DNA of 64,000 bases, from the NCBI RefSeq assembly GCF_030848395.1, contig NZ_JAVDBT010000001.1:1-64000 (forward strand), given 5' to 3'. Below the pieces are notes generated by a model. That model was not told the origin of the DNA and did no database searches. It saw nothing but the letters and a program-made list of their open reading frames with translations. Both the position numbers and the translations under genes were made by a program. The DNA comes from Pseudogemmobacter lacusdianii. Its GTDB lineage: Bacteria; Pseudomonadota; Alphaproteobacteria; Rhodobacterales; Rhodobacteraceae. Shown piece after piece: positions 43,680 to 53,393 of the stretch (positions are counted from its first letter, which is position 1; every line of letters starts with the position of its first letter).

Positions 43680-45572
43680 TTAGGCTTTGCCAAGCCCAAG
43701 GCTGCGCAGCGCATCGCCGATCTCATCCAAGATCGCCGGATCGTCGATGGTGGCGGGCATTTTCCACTCGGTGCCATCGGCGATCTTCACCATCGTGCCG
43801 CGCAAGATCTTGCCCGAGCGGGTCTTTGGCAGCCGGTTCACCACCAGCGCGCGTTTGAAATCTGCGACCGGGCCGATGCGGTCGCGCATCAGCTGCACGC
43901 ATTCGGCGGTGATCGCCGAGATCTCACGCTCGCAGCCGCGGTTGAGGCACAAAAAGCCCAAAGGCGATTGCCCTTTGAGCGCATCCGCCACCCCGATCAC
44001 GGCGCATTCGGCCACGTCCGGATGGCTGGCCAGAACCTCTTCCATCGCGCCGGTGGAAAGCCGGTGTCCGGCCACGTTGATCACATCATCGGTACGCGCC
44101 ATGATGTAAAGATAGCCGTCCTCATCGACGTAACCTGCATCACCGGTCTCATAATATCCGGGAAAATGCGCAAGATAGCTTTTGTTAAAGCGCGCCTCGG
44201 CATTCCAAAGGCCGGGCAGCGTGCCGGGCGGCAAGGGCAGTTTGACCGCGATGGCTCCCAAAGTGCCGGGGGGCACTGGATGACCGGCCTCATCCAAAAC
44301 ATGCACCGCATAACCGGGCATGGCGACGGAAGGAGAGCCGATCTTCACCGGCAAAGCCTCAATCCCCATCGGGTTGGCGGCAATGGCCCAGCCGGTCTCG
44401 GTTTGCCACCAATGGTCGATCACCGGCACATTCAGATGGCGCTGCGCCCATTGGATGGTGTCGGGATCGGCACGTTCTCCGGCAAGGTAAAGCGCCTTCA
44501 ACGAGGTCAGATCGTAGTTCTGCACCAAAGCGCCCTCGGGGTCTTCGCGTTTGATGGCGCGCAGGGCGGTGGGGGCGGTGAAAAGCGCGCGAACGTTGTG
44601 CTCTTCGATCACCCGCCAATAGGTGCCGGCATCGGGCGTGCCGACGGGTTTGCCCTCAAAGACCACAGTGGTGCAGCCCGCCAAGAGAGGCGCGTAGCAG
44701 ATATAGCTGTGCCCGACGACCCAACCCACATCTGAGGCGGCCCAGAAGACATCGCCCGGACCGCAATTATAGATCGCGCGCATCGTCCAGTGCAGGGCCA
44801 CCATATGACCGCCGGTCGGGCGCACCACGCCTTTCGGCGCTCCCGTCGTGCCAGAGGTGTAAAGGATATAGGCAGGGTGGGTGCCCTCGACCGGGACGCA
44901 AGGCGCCGGGGGGGCGGTCTCAGTGAGCGTGGTCCAATCATGGTCGCGGCCCAAGGTCAGCTCGGCGCTGACCTGCGGCCGTTGCAGGATGACACAGAAT
45001 TCTGGCTTATGGCTGGCCTGAGCAATGGCAGCATCGAGGAGCGGCTTGTAAGGCAGGATGCGGGCTGGCTCTATGCCGCAAGAGGCGGCGAGAATGGCTT
45101 TCGGCGTGCAATCATCGATCCTCACCGCCAGCTCATTGGCGGCAAACCCGCCGAAGACCACCGAGTGGATCGCGCCGATCCGGGCGCAGGCCAGCATCGC
45201 CACCAGTGCTTCGGGGATCATCGGCATGTAGATGATGACCCGGTCGCCTTTGGTCACACCTTTGGCCTGCAAGGCGCCAGCGAGCCGCGCGGTGCGGTCT
45301 TGCAGCTCAGCATAGGTGAGACGGGTTTGTGACTGGGTGACGGGGCTGTCATGGATGATCGCCAGCTGTTCGCCGCGCCCGGCGGCGACATGGCGGTCGA
45401 CCGCATTCCAGCAGGTATTGGTCAGCCCATCCGTGAACCACTGATAACAGGGCGCCCGCGTCGCATCGAGGGCAGCACTGGGCTTGCGCTCCCAATCAAT
45501 CGCTTCGGCGGCCTTCATCCAGAACGCCTCGGGATCGGTTTGCCAATCCGCATAGACCTGCGCGTAACCCAT
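43680..45572 (-). CDS. prpE: Propionate-CoA ligase
   Basis: A 630-residue adenylate-forming ligase close to acetyl-CoA synthetase, activating propionate (and probably other short acids). The AMP-binding blocks are YILYTSGTTGAPKGVVR and WWQTETGWAIA. The C-terminal catalytic lysine is in PKTRSGKILRGTM. The PrpE type is chosen over Acs from the N-terminus MGYAQVYADWQTDPEAFW. It feeds propionyl-CoA, which also arises from the ethylmalonyl-CoA pathway. The upstream region holds three TTTGCAAA-like palindromes. GGGGGA precedes the start. Confidence 0.92.
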   Translation of the reverse strand: MGYAQVYADWQTDPEAFWMKAAEAIDWERKPSAALDATRAPCYQWFTDGLTNTCWNAVDRHVAAGRGEQLAIIHDSPVTQSQTRLTYAELQDRTARLAGALQAKGVTKGDRVIIYMPMIPEALVAMLACARIGAIHSVVFGGFAANELAVRIDDCTPKAILAASCGIEPARILPYKPLLDAAIAQASHKPEFCVILQRPQVSAELTLGRDHDWTTLTETAPPAPCVPVEGTHPAYILYTSGTTGAPKGVVRPTGGHMVALHWTMRAIYNCGPGDVFWAASDVGWVVGHSYICYAPLLAGCTTVVFEGKPVGTPDAGTYWRVIEEHNVRALFTAPTALRAIKREDPEGALVQNYDLTSLKALYLAGERADPDTIQWAQRHLNVPVIDHWWQTETGWAIAANPMGIEALPVKIGSPSVAMPGYAVHVLDEAGHPVPPGTLGAIAVKLPLPPGTLPGLWNAEARFNKSYLAHFPGYYETGDAGYVDEDGYLYIMARTDDVINVAGHRLSTGAMEEVLASHPDVAECAVIGVADALKGQSPLGFLCLNRGCEREISAITAECVQLMRDRIGPVADFKRALVVNRLPKTRSGKILRGTMVKIADGTEWKMPATIDDPAILDEIGDALRSLGLGKA

Positions 45573-45655
45573 GTCGAAAATCCCCCATCACTCACGCAAT
45601 GGTGTTACGTCAGGGGTCGTGTTCGCGCAACGATGTTACCGGCAACGGCTTGGGG

Positions 45656-45750
45656 AAATTTGCAATTTCTGGGATCACAACCCTGCGAAGGTTGCAAACC
45701 TGCCAGCTTTGTAGGGTTGGATTTTGCCGAAGTGATAAGTTTGCAAACTT
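45656..45750. promoter_or_regulatory. Three TTTGCAAA-type palindromes upstream of prpE
   Basis: AAATTTGCAATTT (45656-45668), GGTTGCAAACC (45690-45700) and the perfect 14-bp palindrome AAGTTTGCAAACTT (45737-45750). They resemble the TTTGCAAA half-sites of ScfR-family regulators such as PccR of Rhodobacter sphaeroides, which controls propionyl-CoA genes. They lie 84-178 bp before prpE. Binding by a PccR homologue is inferred. Confidence 0.55.
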
Positions 45751-45754
45751 CTGG

Positions 45755-45781
45755 GGGTCGGCAGATCGTTGCTGCCGACCC
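45755..45781. terminator. Hairpin after maeB
   Basis: GGGTCGGCAG (45755-45764) pairs exactly with CTGCCGACCC (45772-45781). It lies 16 bp after the maeB stop on the minus strand. No T-run is present on that strand. Confidence 0.6.
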
Positions 45782-45796
45782 TGTTTCATGAGTGTC

Positions 45797-48100
45797 TTAG
45801 CTATAATGCGCGACCGGTGTGCCCGCGATGGCTGAGACGTTCAGAAGCCCGCGCGCGGTGATCGAAGGCGTGACGATATGGGCGCGGTTGCCCATCCCCA
45901 TCAGGATCGGCCCGACCTCAAGCCCGCCCGCGCGCATTTTCAGCATGTTACGGGCAGTGTTTGCCGCATCGGTGAAGGCGAAGATCAGCACATTGGCCGC
46001 GCCCTCCATCCGAGTGCTGGGGAAGATCCTTGCGCGCAACTCGGGGTCCAGAGCGGCGTCGACCGACATCTCGCCCTCATATTCAAAGCCCGGATTCTGT
46101 GCGTCAAGGATTGCCAAGGCCGCCCGCATCCGTCGTCCGGAATCGCTGTCGAGGTTGCCAAAGTTGGAATGGCTGCAAAGTGCCACCTTCGGCGTCACAC
46201 CAAAGCGGCGGACGTGGCGCACCGCGCCAATAGCGGTCTCGGCGATTTGTTCGGGCGTCGGCACCGGGTTTACTTGGGTGTCAGCAACGAAGAGAGGGCC
46301 GTCTTCTTGGATCATCAAGGAAAGCGCGCCATGCGGGCGCAGGCCGTCACGCCCCAGAACATTCACAACATGATCAAGGTGGTAGAGGTATTGCCCGAAG
46401 GTGCCGCAGATCATGCTATCGGCGTCACCGCGCTGCACGGCGATGGCGGCAATCGCGGTCGTATTGGTGCGCATGATGGCGCGGGCCACATCGGGGGTGA
46501 TGCCGCGCCGCTCCATCAATTGGTGATAGGTCTGCCAGTAATCGCGGTAACGGGTGTCGCTTTCGGGGTTCACGATCTCGAAGTCGCGGTCTGGGCGGAT
46601 CGGCAGGCCAGCGCGTTCGGCGCGCATGGCGATGACCTCGGGGCGGCCGATCAGGATCGGCTTTTCGGTGGTCTCTTCCAAAATGGCATTGGCGGCGCGC
46701 AGCACCCGCTCATCCTCACCTTCGGCAAAGATGATGCGGCGTGTGGCTTGACGCGCGGCCTCGAACACCGGGCGCATGATCAGGGCGGATTTGAAGACCG
46801 AGCCGTTCAGCTTCTCGCGGTAAGCGTCGAGATCGGCGATCGGCTTGGTGGCGACGCCGCTTTCCATCGCGGCGCGGGCAACGGCGCTGGCCACAACACC
46901 GATCAGCCGTGGGTCAAAGGGCTTCGGGATCAGGTAATCCGGGCCAAAGCTCAGGACCTCGCCGTGATAGGCGGCGGCGGCTTCGGCGCTGGTGGTGGCG
47001 CGCGCTAGGGCGGCGATGCCTTCGATGCAGGCCAGCTCCATCGCGTCATTGATCGTGGTGGCGCCCACATCCAATGCGCCCCGGAAGATGAAGGGGAAAC
47101 ACAGGACGTTGTTGACTTGATTGGGGAAATCCGACCGGCCAGTGGCAATGATCGCGCTCGGAGCCACGGCGCGGACATCATCGGGAAGAATTTCGGGGTT
47201 GGGGTTGGCAAGGGCAAAGACGATCGGGTCTTTCGCCATTTGGACGATCATCTCTTGGGTCAGAACGCCGGGGCCGGAAAGGCCAAGGAAGAGATCCGCG
47301 CCACCGATCACATCGCTCAGCGAGGCAGGCGAGGTGCCTTGGGCAAAGGCCTCTTTCTGCGGGGTCATCTGGACCGTGCGACCCTTATAAACCAGCCCGT
47401 CCAGATCGCAGAGCCAGACATTCTCGCGCCGCACGCCCAGTTTCACCAGCATCTCAAGGCAAGCGATCCCCGCCGCCCCGCCGCCGGTTGAAACCACCTT
47501 GATCTCATCAAACTTTTTGCCCGCAACATGCAGCGCATTGGTCGCGGCTGCGCCGACAACGATGGCGGTGCCGTGCTGATCATCGTGGAAAACCGGGATG
47601 TTCATCCGCTCACAGCACAATTGTTCAACGATAAAACAATCGGGAGCTTTGATGTCTTCCAGGTTGATCGCGCCGAAGGTCGGCTCTAGCGCGCAGACGA
47701 TTTCAGCCAGCTTATAGGGGTCGGATTCGTTCACCTCGATGTCGAAGCAATCGATATTGGCAAATTTCTTGAAGAGCACGGCCTTGCCCTCCATCACCGG
47801 CTTTGAGGCCAGCGCGCCAATGTTGCCCAAGCCCAGCACTGCAGTGCCGTTTGAGACGACGCCGACAAGGTTGCCGCGGCTGGTGTAGCGGCTGGCGGTG
47901 GCAGGTTCGGCTTTGATCTCAAGGCAGGCCTCAGCCACGCCGGGACTATAGGCGCGGCTCAAGTCGCGACCGTTTGCCAAGGGCTTGGTGGCACGGATCT
48001 CTAGTTTTCCGGGCTTTGGAAACTCGTGATAATCCAGCGCGGCCTGCCGAGCGGATTGTTTTGCCTCTTCCTGACGCGCGTCCTGGCGATCTTCGGCCAT
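45797..48100 (-). CDS. maeB: NADP-dependent malic enzyme with phosphotransacetylase-like domain
   Basis: A 767-residue protein converting malate to pyruvate, CO2 and NADPH. The N-terminal malic enzyme part has [25 protein letters not shown] and [15 protein letters not shown]. The C-terminal 320 residues are a phosphate acetyltransferase-like domain ([15 protein letters not shown] onward), considered regulatory in MaeB enzymes. It supplies NADPH and pyruvate during growth on C2-C3 acids, consistent with the neighbouring prpE. The start at 48100 has GGGAGGG before it; a longer frame to 48157 lacks support. Confidence 0.95.
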   Translation of the reverse strand: MAEDRQDARQEEAKQSARQAALDYHEFPKPGKLEIRATKPLANGRDLSRAYSPGVAEACLEIKAEPATASRYTSRGNLVGVVSNGTAVLGLGNIGALASKPVMEGKAVLFKKFANIDCFDIEVNESDPYKLAEIVCALEPTFGAINLEDIKAPDCFIVEQLCCERMNIPVFHDDQHGTAIVVGAAATNALHVAGKKFDEIKVVSTGGGAAGIACLEMLVKLGVRRENVWLCDLDGLVYKGRTVQMTPQKEAFAQGTSPASLSDVIGGADLFLGLSGPGVLTQEMIVQMAKDPIVFALANPNPEILPDDVRAVAPSAIIATGRSDFPNQVNNVLCFPFIFRGALDVGATTINDAMELACIEGIAALARATTSAEAAAAYHGEVLSFGPDYLIPKPFDPRLIGVVASAVARAAMESGVATKPIADLDAYREKLNGSVFKSALIMRPVFEAARQATRRIIFAEGEDERVLRAANAILEETTEKPILIGRPEVIAMRAERAGLPIRPDRDFEIVNPESDTRYRDYWQTYHQLMERRGITPDVARAIMRTNTTAIAAIAVQRGDADSMICGTFGQYLYHLDHVVNVLGRDGLRPHGALSLMIQEDGPLFVADTQVNPVPTPEQIAETAIGAVRHVRRFGVTPKVALCSHSNFGNLDSDSGRRMRAALAILDAQNPGFEYEGEMSVDAALDPELRARIFPSTRMEGAANVLIFAFTDAANTARNMLKMRAGGLEVGPILMGMGNRAHIVTPSITARGLLNVSAIAGTPVAHYS

Positions 48101-48241
48101 CGGTCCCTCCCTGAGATGGTTCAGTATTAAACCATTTCCGAAACACGGCCAAGACACGGCATGCGCGCAACAGCTTTAGGCGCTGCTTGCAAATCCCTGC
48201 GGCCGGTTTCAGCATCGCCCGCAATCAACAGGGACGCAATC

Positions 48242-49357
48242 ATGGAAAGCCAAAGCAAGGGCGAGAGCGGGCATAATGCCGAGGTTCGGGCCGAAGTCCG
48301 CCTGCCGACACAGGAGCTGCGCAAGGATTTACCGTTCTATACTAAGGTCTTGGGTCTAAGATTGGACAGCATCTTTCCGGCGGATGATCCGCAAGTGGCT
48401 GTGCTCTCAGGCCACGGAATACGGCTGCGGATCGAACGCGGTGCAGCTGAGGCTCCGGGGTGTCTGCGGTTTCTGACCGACGACCCTGCCTTTGCGGGCG
48501 GTGCGCGGCTTTTGACCGCGCCCAATGGCACAAGGATTGAGATCGATGCGCTGAACCCTCCGGTGATCACCCCGGCAACGCAGCATGCGTTCGTGGTGCG
48601 CCGGTTGGCCGATCAAGCGCCTTGGGTGATCGGGCGGGCCGGGATGGAATACCGCGATCTGGTGCCGACGCGGCTGGGCGGGGCGATGATCGCCAGCCAT
48701 ATCCGGGTGCCCGATGGGCCGGTGCCCGATATGGTACATTACCACAAAGTGGGGTTTCAGCTGATCTTCTGCACCGCAGGTTGGGTTGATGTTCTTTATG
48801 AAGATCAAGGGGATATTCGCCGCATCCATGCCGGAGACTGCTTCATCCAGCCCCCCGGCATCCGCCATAAAGTGCTGCATTCCGAAGGCGTGCAAGTGGT
48901 GGAAATCGGCGTTCCTGCCGATCATGTCACTGAGATTGACCATGAGATGACCCTGCCGACCCCGCATTATCGCCCCGAGCGCGAATGGCAGGGCCAGCGC
49001 TTCGTGCATAATATCGGCGCCGAGGGGCATTTCGCGCCCTTCCGCATCCCGGGATTTGAGGCCCGCGACACCACAATCCATGCCGCAACCAAGGGCGTCG
49101 CCAGCGTCATGGTGGCCAGACCCACTGGCGCTGCAGTGCCTTGGACAAAGCATCACGGCGATATTCTTTTCACCTTCGTGATGCGCGGCACCATGGTTCT
49201 CGAGGGTGAGGGCAAGGCGCCTTACGCCTTGGAGCCGGGCGATGCTTTCGTCATTCCCCCAGGAATGGCAACGCGTTACGCCGCGCCCTCGAAGGATTTG
49301 GAGCTGCTGGAGGTGTCTTTGCCCGGCGCTCCGCCCACCGAGGTTTTGGCCCCTTAG
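48242..49357 (+). CDS. VOC (glyoxalase-like) plus bicupin fusion protein
   Basis: A 371-residue protein. The first 110 residues look like a glyoxalase/VOC module (RLPTQELRKDLPFYTKVLGLRLD, then LSGHGIRLRIER). Two cupin domains follow: one around VHYHKVGFQLIFCTAGWVDVLYEDQ with GDCFIQPPGIRHKVL, the second around KHHGDILFTFVMRGTMVLEGEG with EPGDAFVIPPGMATRY. The histidines in the first cupin (HYHK, RHKV) could bind a metal. The role is unknown; a dioxygenase or isomerase of small-acid metabolism is possible. AGGGA precedes the ATG. It is divergent from maeB. Confidence 0.75.
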   Translation: MESQSKGESGHNAEVRAEVRLPTQELRKDLPFYTKVLGLRLDSIFPADDPQVAVLSGHGIRLRIERGAAEAPGCLRFLTDDPAFAGGARLLTAPNGTRIEIDALNPPVITPATQHAFVVRRLADQAPWVIGRAGMEYRDLVPTRLGGAMIASHIRVPDGPVPDMVHYHKVGFQLIFCTAGWVDVLYEDQGDIRRIHAGDCFIQPPGIRHKVLHSEGVQVVEIGVPADHVTEIDHEMTLPTPHYRPEREWQGQRFVHNIGAEGHFAPFRIPGFEARDTTIHAATKGVASVMVARPTGAAVPWTKHHGDILFTFVMRGTMVLEGEGKAPYALEPGDAFVIPPGMATRYAAPSKDLELLEVSLPGAPPTEVLAP

Positions 49358-49447
49358 GCCAGCGCCCGCGCGCCGCGCATTCTGCCGCTTGCGGCCTGAG
49401 CCGCGGCGCTGCATCCTGACCAAATGGTCAGAGAAACGGAGACGGGT

Positions 49448-49840
49448 ATGGATCTGGTGGAAGCCGCAGCTGCGGTGCGAGAGCGGGCTTGGGCACCCTA
49501 TTCGCGCTTCAAAGTGGGCGCTGCTTTGCGGGCGGCCAGCGGGCAGGTCTATCAGGGCTGCAACGTCGAGAATGTGGCCTATCCCGAAGGCACTTGCGCC
49601 GAAGCCGGGGCGATCGCAGCCATGGTGGCAGGGGGCGATACGGTGATTGAAGAGATCGCTGTCATCGCCGACAGCCCCGAGCCGGTGCCTTGCTGCGGCG
49701 GGTGTCGACAGAAGATCGCGGAATTTGCCGCTGCCGGCGTCGTGGTCACTTTGGCCACGGTCGACGGCAAACGCCGCCAGTTGACGGTGGCCGAACTTTT
49801 GCCCGGCGTCTTCTCTGCCGCGCATATGGACCGGGCGTAA
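49448..49840 (+). CDS. cdd: Cytidine deaminase
   Basis: A 130-residue zinc enzyme deaminating cytidine and deoxycytidine. The zinc ligands are in GTCAEAGAI and PCCGGCRQK, and the N-terminus has APYSRFKVGAALRA. The start at 49448 follows GGAGACGGG; a frame from 49424 is less likely. First gene of the nucleoside salvage operon cdd-deoA-deoB-add-upp. Confidence 0.95.
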   Translation: MDLVEAAAAVRERAWAPYSRFKVGAALRAASGQVYQGCNVENVAYPEGTCAEAGAIAAMVAGGDTVIEEIAVIADSPEPVPCCGGCRQKIAEFAAAGVVVTLATVDGKRRQLTVAELLPGVFSAAHMDRA

Positions 49841-49845
49841 CGCCG

Positions 49846-51153
49846 GTGGATGCCCGCCAGATCATCGCACAAATCCGTGACGGCGGGCGCCCCAGCGCCG
49901 AGGCTTTGGTATGGTTTGCCAAAGGCTTGGCGGACGGCACCGTCAGCGATGCCCAAGCCGGGGCCTTTGCTATGGCGGTGGTTTTGCAAGGTCTGGGCGA
50001 GGAGGGGCGGGTCGCGCTGACGCGTGGGATGCGCGATTCAGGTCAAGTCTTGAGCTGGGATCTGCCGGGGCCGGTGATCGACAAACACTCGACCGGCGGG
50101 GTCGGCGATTGTGTCTCGCTGTTGCTGGCGCCGGCACTGGCGGTCTGCGGCGCCTATGTGCCGATGATCTCGGGCCGCGGGCTTGGCCATACCGGCGGGA
50201 CCTTGGACAAGCTTGAGGCGATCCCGGGCTTCCGCACCGCGCTGAGCGAGGCTGAGTTGCGCCGCCAACTGGCGACGCAGGGTTGTGCGATCGTTGCAGC
50301 CAGCCAAGGCTTGGCCCCTGCGGATCGGCGGCTTTACGGCATTCGTGATGTCACCGGAACGGTGCAAAGCATTGATCTGATTACCGCCTCGATCCTGTCG
50401 AAGAAGCTGGCGGCGGGGCTTGAGGCCTTGGTGTTGGATGTGAAATGCGGCTCGGGCGCCTTTATGAAGACCGAAGCCGAGGCGGAGGCGTTGGCACGCG
50501 CCTTGGTCGAGACGGCGCAAGGCGCGGGCTGCATGGCTTCGGCGCTCATCAGTGATATGAGCCAGCCTTTGGCCTCGGCCGCGGGCAATGCTCTGGAGGT
50601 GATTGAGGTCATGGAGACGCTGACGGGGAAAGCGGTCAACGTCGCGTTGTGGGATTTGACGGTGGCTTTGGGTGGTGAGGTTTTGGCGATGGCGGGCTTG
50701 GCTGCGGATGCCACAGACGGTGAGGGGCGGGTCGCCGAGGCCCTGCGCTCAGGTGCAGCAGCCGAGAAGTTTGGCGCGCTGGTGACGGCGCAAGGCGGGC
50801 CTGCCGATTTCGTTGATCGTTGGCGGGATCGGCTGCCGGCTTCTGCGGTGATGCTTGAGGTTCCGGCCTTGGAAGCGGGTTATGTGACTGAAATCGATGC
50901 CGAAGCCTTAGGAAATGCCGTGGTGCATTTGGGCGGCGGACGCTTGCGCGAGGCGGACCGCGTGAACCCCTCGGTCGGGTTTTCGGATCTGGCGGCCTTA
51001 GGGGACGAAGTTGGGCCAGAGCGACCCTTGGCCTTTGTGCATGCGGCCACTGAAGAGGCGGCATTTGCGGCGGCGGCCGCGGTGCAGCGCGCCTACCAGT
51101 TGGGACCGCAGGCGCCGCAGCCGCGCCCCTTGGTATTGCAAAGGATAAACTAG
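49846..51153 (+). CDS. deoA: Thymidine phosphorylase
   Basis: A 435-residue enzyme splitting thymidine (and deoxyuridine) into base and deoxyribose 1-phosphate. The phosphate-binding signature is VIDKHSTGGVGD, followed by SGRGLGHTGGTLDKLE. The GTG at 49846 is taken as start: it is 5 nt after the cdd stop and gives VDARQIIAQIRDGG, matching the family N-terminus. It abuts deoB directly. Confidence 0.94.
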   Translation: MDARQIIAQIRDGGRPSAEALVWFAKGLADGTVSDAQAGAFAMAVVLQGLGEEGRVALTRGMRDSGQVLSWDLPGPVIDKHSTGGVGDCVSLLLAPALAVCGAYVPMISGRGLGHTGGTLDKLEAIPGFRTALSEAELRRQLATQGCAIVAASQGLAPADRRLYGIRDVTGTVQSIDLITASILSKKLAAGLEALVLDVKCGSGAFMKTEAEAEALARALVETAQGAGCMASALISDMSQPLASAAGNALEVIEVMETLTGKAVNVALWDLTVALGGEVLAMAGLAADATDGEGRVAEALRSGAAAEKFGALVTAQGGPADFVDRWRDRLPASAVMLEVPALEAGYVTEIDAEALGNAVVHLGGGRLREADRVNPSVGFSDLAALGDEVGPERPLAFVHAATEEAAFAAAAAVQRAYQLGPQAPQPRPLVLQRIN

Positions 51154-52350
51154 ATGACGCGGGCCTTTCTGATCGTGCTTGATTCCGTGGGCGCGGGTGG
51201 CGCAGCGGATGCGGCGGAATTTGGCGATGATGGCGCGTCAACGCTTGCCCATATCGCCGAGGAATGTGCGGCAGGGCGGGCGGATGTGGGCCGCTCGGGG
51301 CCGCTGCATATGCCAAATCTCGATGCCTTGGGTCTTGGAGCGGCGGTGCAACTGGCCTCTGGCGTGACGATGCCGGGGTTCGATGCTGTGCCTCAGGAGC
51401 TTTGGGGGGCTGCGGAAGAGGTCTCGCGCGGCAAGGACACGCCTTCGGGGCATTGGGAGCTGGCAGGGGTGCCAGTGCCTTGGGATTGGACCTATTTCCC
51501 CGACCAAATACCAGCCTTTCCAAAGGATTTGGTGGCGGAGGTCTGCCGTTTAGCAGGGACGGATGGCATCTTGGGCAATTGCCATGCCTCGGGCGTGCCG
51601 ATCATCGAGGCGCATTGCGCCGAGCATCTGCGGAGCGGCTGGCCAATCTGCTACACATCAGCGGATTCCGTGTTTCAGATCGCGGCACATGAAGAGGCCT
51701 TTGGGCTGGAGCGCTTGTTGAAACTTTGCGCTGACCTTGCGCCCTTGCTGCATGCACGCAAGGTCGGACGGGTGATTGCGCGGCCCTTTATCGGGGAGCC
51801 TGGGAATTTCAAGCGCACCGCCAATCGCCGCGACTTTGCGATTGCCCCGCCTGCGCCGACCTTGCTGGACTGGGTGACTGAGGCTGGGCACGAAACGCAT
51901 GCGATTGGTAAGATCGGAGATATTTTCTCGATGCAAGGCATCGGGAGGCTCTGGAAGGGCAAAAGCGATCTTGACTTATTCGAACATCTTATCCGCCTTG
52001 GGGGCGATGCCGAGCCCGGTTCTTTGACATTTGCGAACTTTGTCGAGTTTGACTCGCTTTACGGCCACCCGCGAGACGTGGCGGGATATGCGCGGGCTTT
52101 GGAAGCCTTTGACGCCCGTGTGCCCGCGTTTCTCGCGCGGCTTGGGCCTGGGGATCTGGCGATTTTCACCGCCGACCACGGCAATGATCCCACTTGGACC
52201 GGCACCGATCATACGCGGGAGCGGGTGCCGATCGTCGGGTGGGGCTATGGTGCCAAACCGATCGGTTTGCGCGGGTTTGTGGATGTGGCAGCCTCAGTCG
52301 CGGCGCATCTGGGGGTGTCGGGGCAGGGGCCGGGGCGGTCGTTTCTGTGA
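51154..52350 (+). CDS. deoB: Phosphopentomutase
   Basis: A 398-residue manganese enzyme of the alkaline phosphatase superfamily, moving phosphate between C1 and C5 of (deoxy)ribose. It begins FLIVLDSVGAGGAADAAEFGD and has the metal-binding FTADHGNDPTW and DHTRERVPI blocks. Its ATG directly follows the deoA stop. Confidence 0.96.
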   Translation: MTRAFLIVLDSVGAGGAADAAEFGDDGASTLAHIAEECAAGRADVGRSGPLHMPNLDALGLGAAVQLASGVTMPGFDAVPQELWGAAEEVSRGKDTPSGHWELAGVPVPWDWTYFPDQIPAFPKDLVAEVCRLAGTDGILGNCHASGVPIIEAHCAEHLRSGWPICYTSADSVFQIAAHEEAFGLERLLKLCADLAPLLHARKVGRVIARPFIGEPGNFKRTANRRDFAIAPPAPTLLDWVTEAGHETHAIGKIGDIFSMQGIGRLWKGKSDLDLFEHLIRLGGDAEPGSLTFANFVEFDSLYGHPRDVAGYARALEAFDARVPAFLARLGPGDLAIFTADHGNDPTWTGTDHTRERVPIVGWGYGAKPIGLRGFVDVAASVAAHLGVSGQGPGRSFL

Positions 52351-52355
52351 GCCGG

Positions 52356-52404
52356 GCGGGGGGCCAGCCCCCCGCGCCCCCCGGAGTATTTAGATCAAGA
52401 TGAA
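52356..52404 (+). repeat. Hairpin plus dispersed intergenic motif, copy F
   Basis: GCGGGGGGC-CA-GCCCCCCGC (52356-52375) is followed by GCCCCCC and the motif at 52383-52404. It sits between deoB and add. The AAAGGG just after it serves as the add ribosome site. Confidence 0.75.
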
Positions 52405-52415
52405 AGGGTTTTGCT

Positions 52416-53393
52416 GTGCGCGAATTGCCAAAGGTTGAATTGCATCTGCATTTGGAGGGGGCCGCACCCCCAGCCTTCGTGCGCGGGCTTTCTAAAGAGA
52501 AGCACGTTGATATCTCGGGCATTTTCGACGCGCGCGGCAATTATCGTTACAAGGATTTTTGGGATTTTCTGAAGGTCTATGAGGCCGCCACCTCCGTCTT
52601 GCAAAGCCCTGAAGACTATCGCCGCTTGACCCTTGCAGTGCTGGAGGAAACGGCCGCGCATGGGGTTGTTTATGCAGAGACTTTCCTCAGCCCGGATTTT
52701 TGCGGGGGGCGCGATCTTGGGGCTTGGCGCGAGTATCTCTTGGCGATCCAGGAGGCCTCGGATGAGGCGGAGCGTAAAATGGGCATCACCTTGCGCGGGA
52801 TTGTGACCTGTATTCGGCATTTTGGCCCTGAGAAGGCCCGCGAGACCGCGATTTGCGCGGCGGAGACGGCGGGGGATTGGATCACCGGCTTTGGTATTGC
52901 AGGTGATGAGAAGGCTGGCGCGCCGAAGGATTTTCGCTGGGCCTTTGACTGCGCGCGCGAGGCGGGCTTGCGGCTGACCGCCCATGCTGGCGAATGGGCG
53001 GGGCCTGAGGGCATCCGCGACACATTGGCGGCGCTGGCGCCCGAGCGGCTGGGGCATGGCGTGCGCGCCATTGAAGATCTGGCCTTGGTGGATGAATTGG
53101 CCGAGCGCGGCATCGTGCTGGAGGTCTGCCCAGGCTCAAACGTGGCTTTGGGCGTTTATAAGGATTTCCGCGCCCATCCGGTGCATGAATTGGACCGCCG
53201 TGGGGTTAAGGTCACGATCTCAACTGATGACCCTCCGTTTTTCCACACCACCATGACGCGCGAATACGAAGAATTGCACCGGGCCTTCGATTGGGACGAG
53301 GGGCAATTCCGGCGCATCGCAAAAGTTTCGCTTGAGGCGGCTTTTTGCGATACCGATACGAAAACCAAGATTGCCAAACTGCTGGAGGCTTAA
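52416..53393 (+). CDS. add: Adenosine deaminase
   Basis: A 325-residue zinc hydrolase turning adenosine into inosine. The zinc histidines are in VELHLHLEGA. LTAHAGEWAGPE, LGHGVRAIED and STDDPPFF follow in order. Translation starts at GTG 52416, 6 nt after AAAGGG. The stop is directly followed by upp. Confidence 0.93.
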   Translation: MRELPKVELHLHLEGAAPPAFVRGLSKEKHVDISGIFDARGNYRYKDFWDFLKVYEAATSVLQSPEDYRRLTLAVLEETAAHGVVYAETFLSPDFCGGRDLGAWREYLLAIQEASDEAERKMGITLRGIVTCIRHFGPEKARETAICAAETAGDWITGFGIAGDEKAGAPKDFRWAFDCAREAGLRLTAHAGEWAGPEGIRDTLAALAPERLGHGVRAIEDLALVDELAERGIVLEVCPGSNVALGVYKDFRAHPVHELDRRGVKVTISTDDPPFFHTTMTREYEELHRAFDWDEGQFRRIAKVSLEAAFCDTDTKTKIAKLLEA

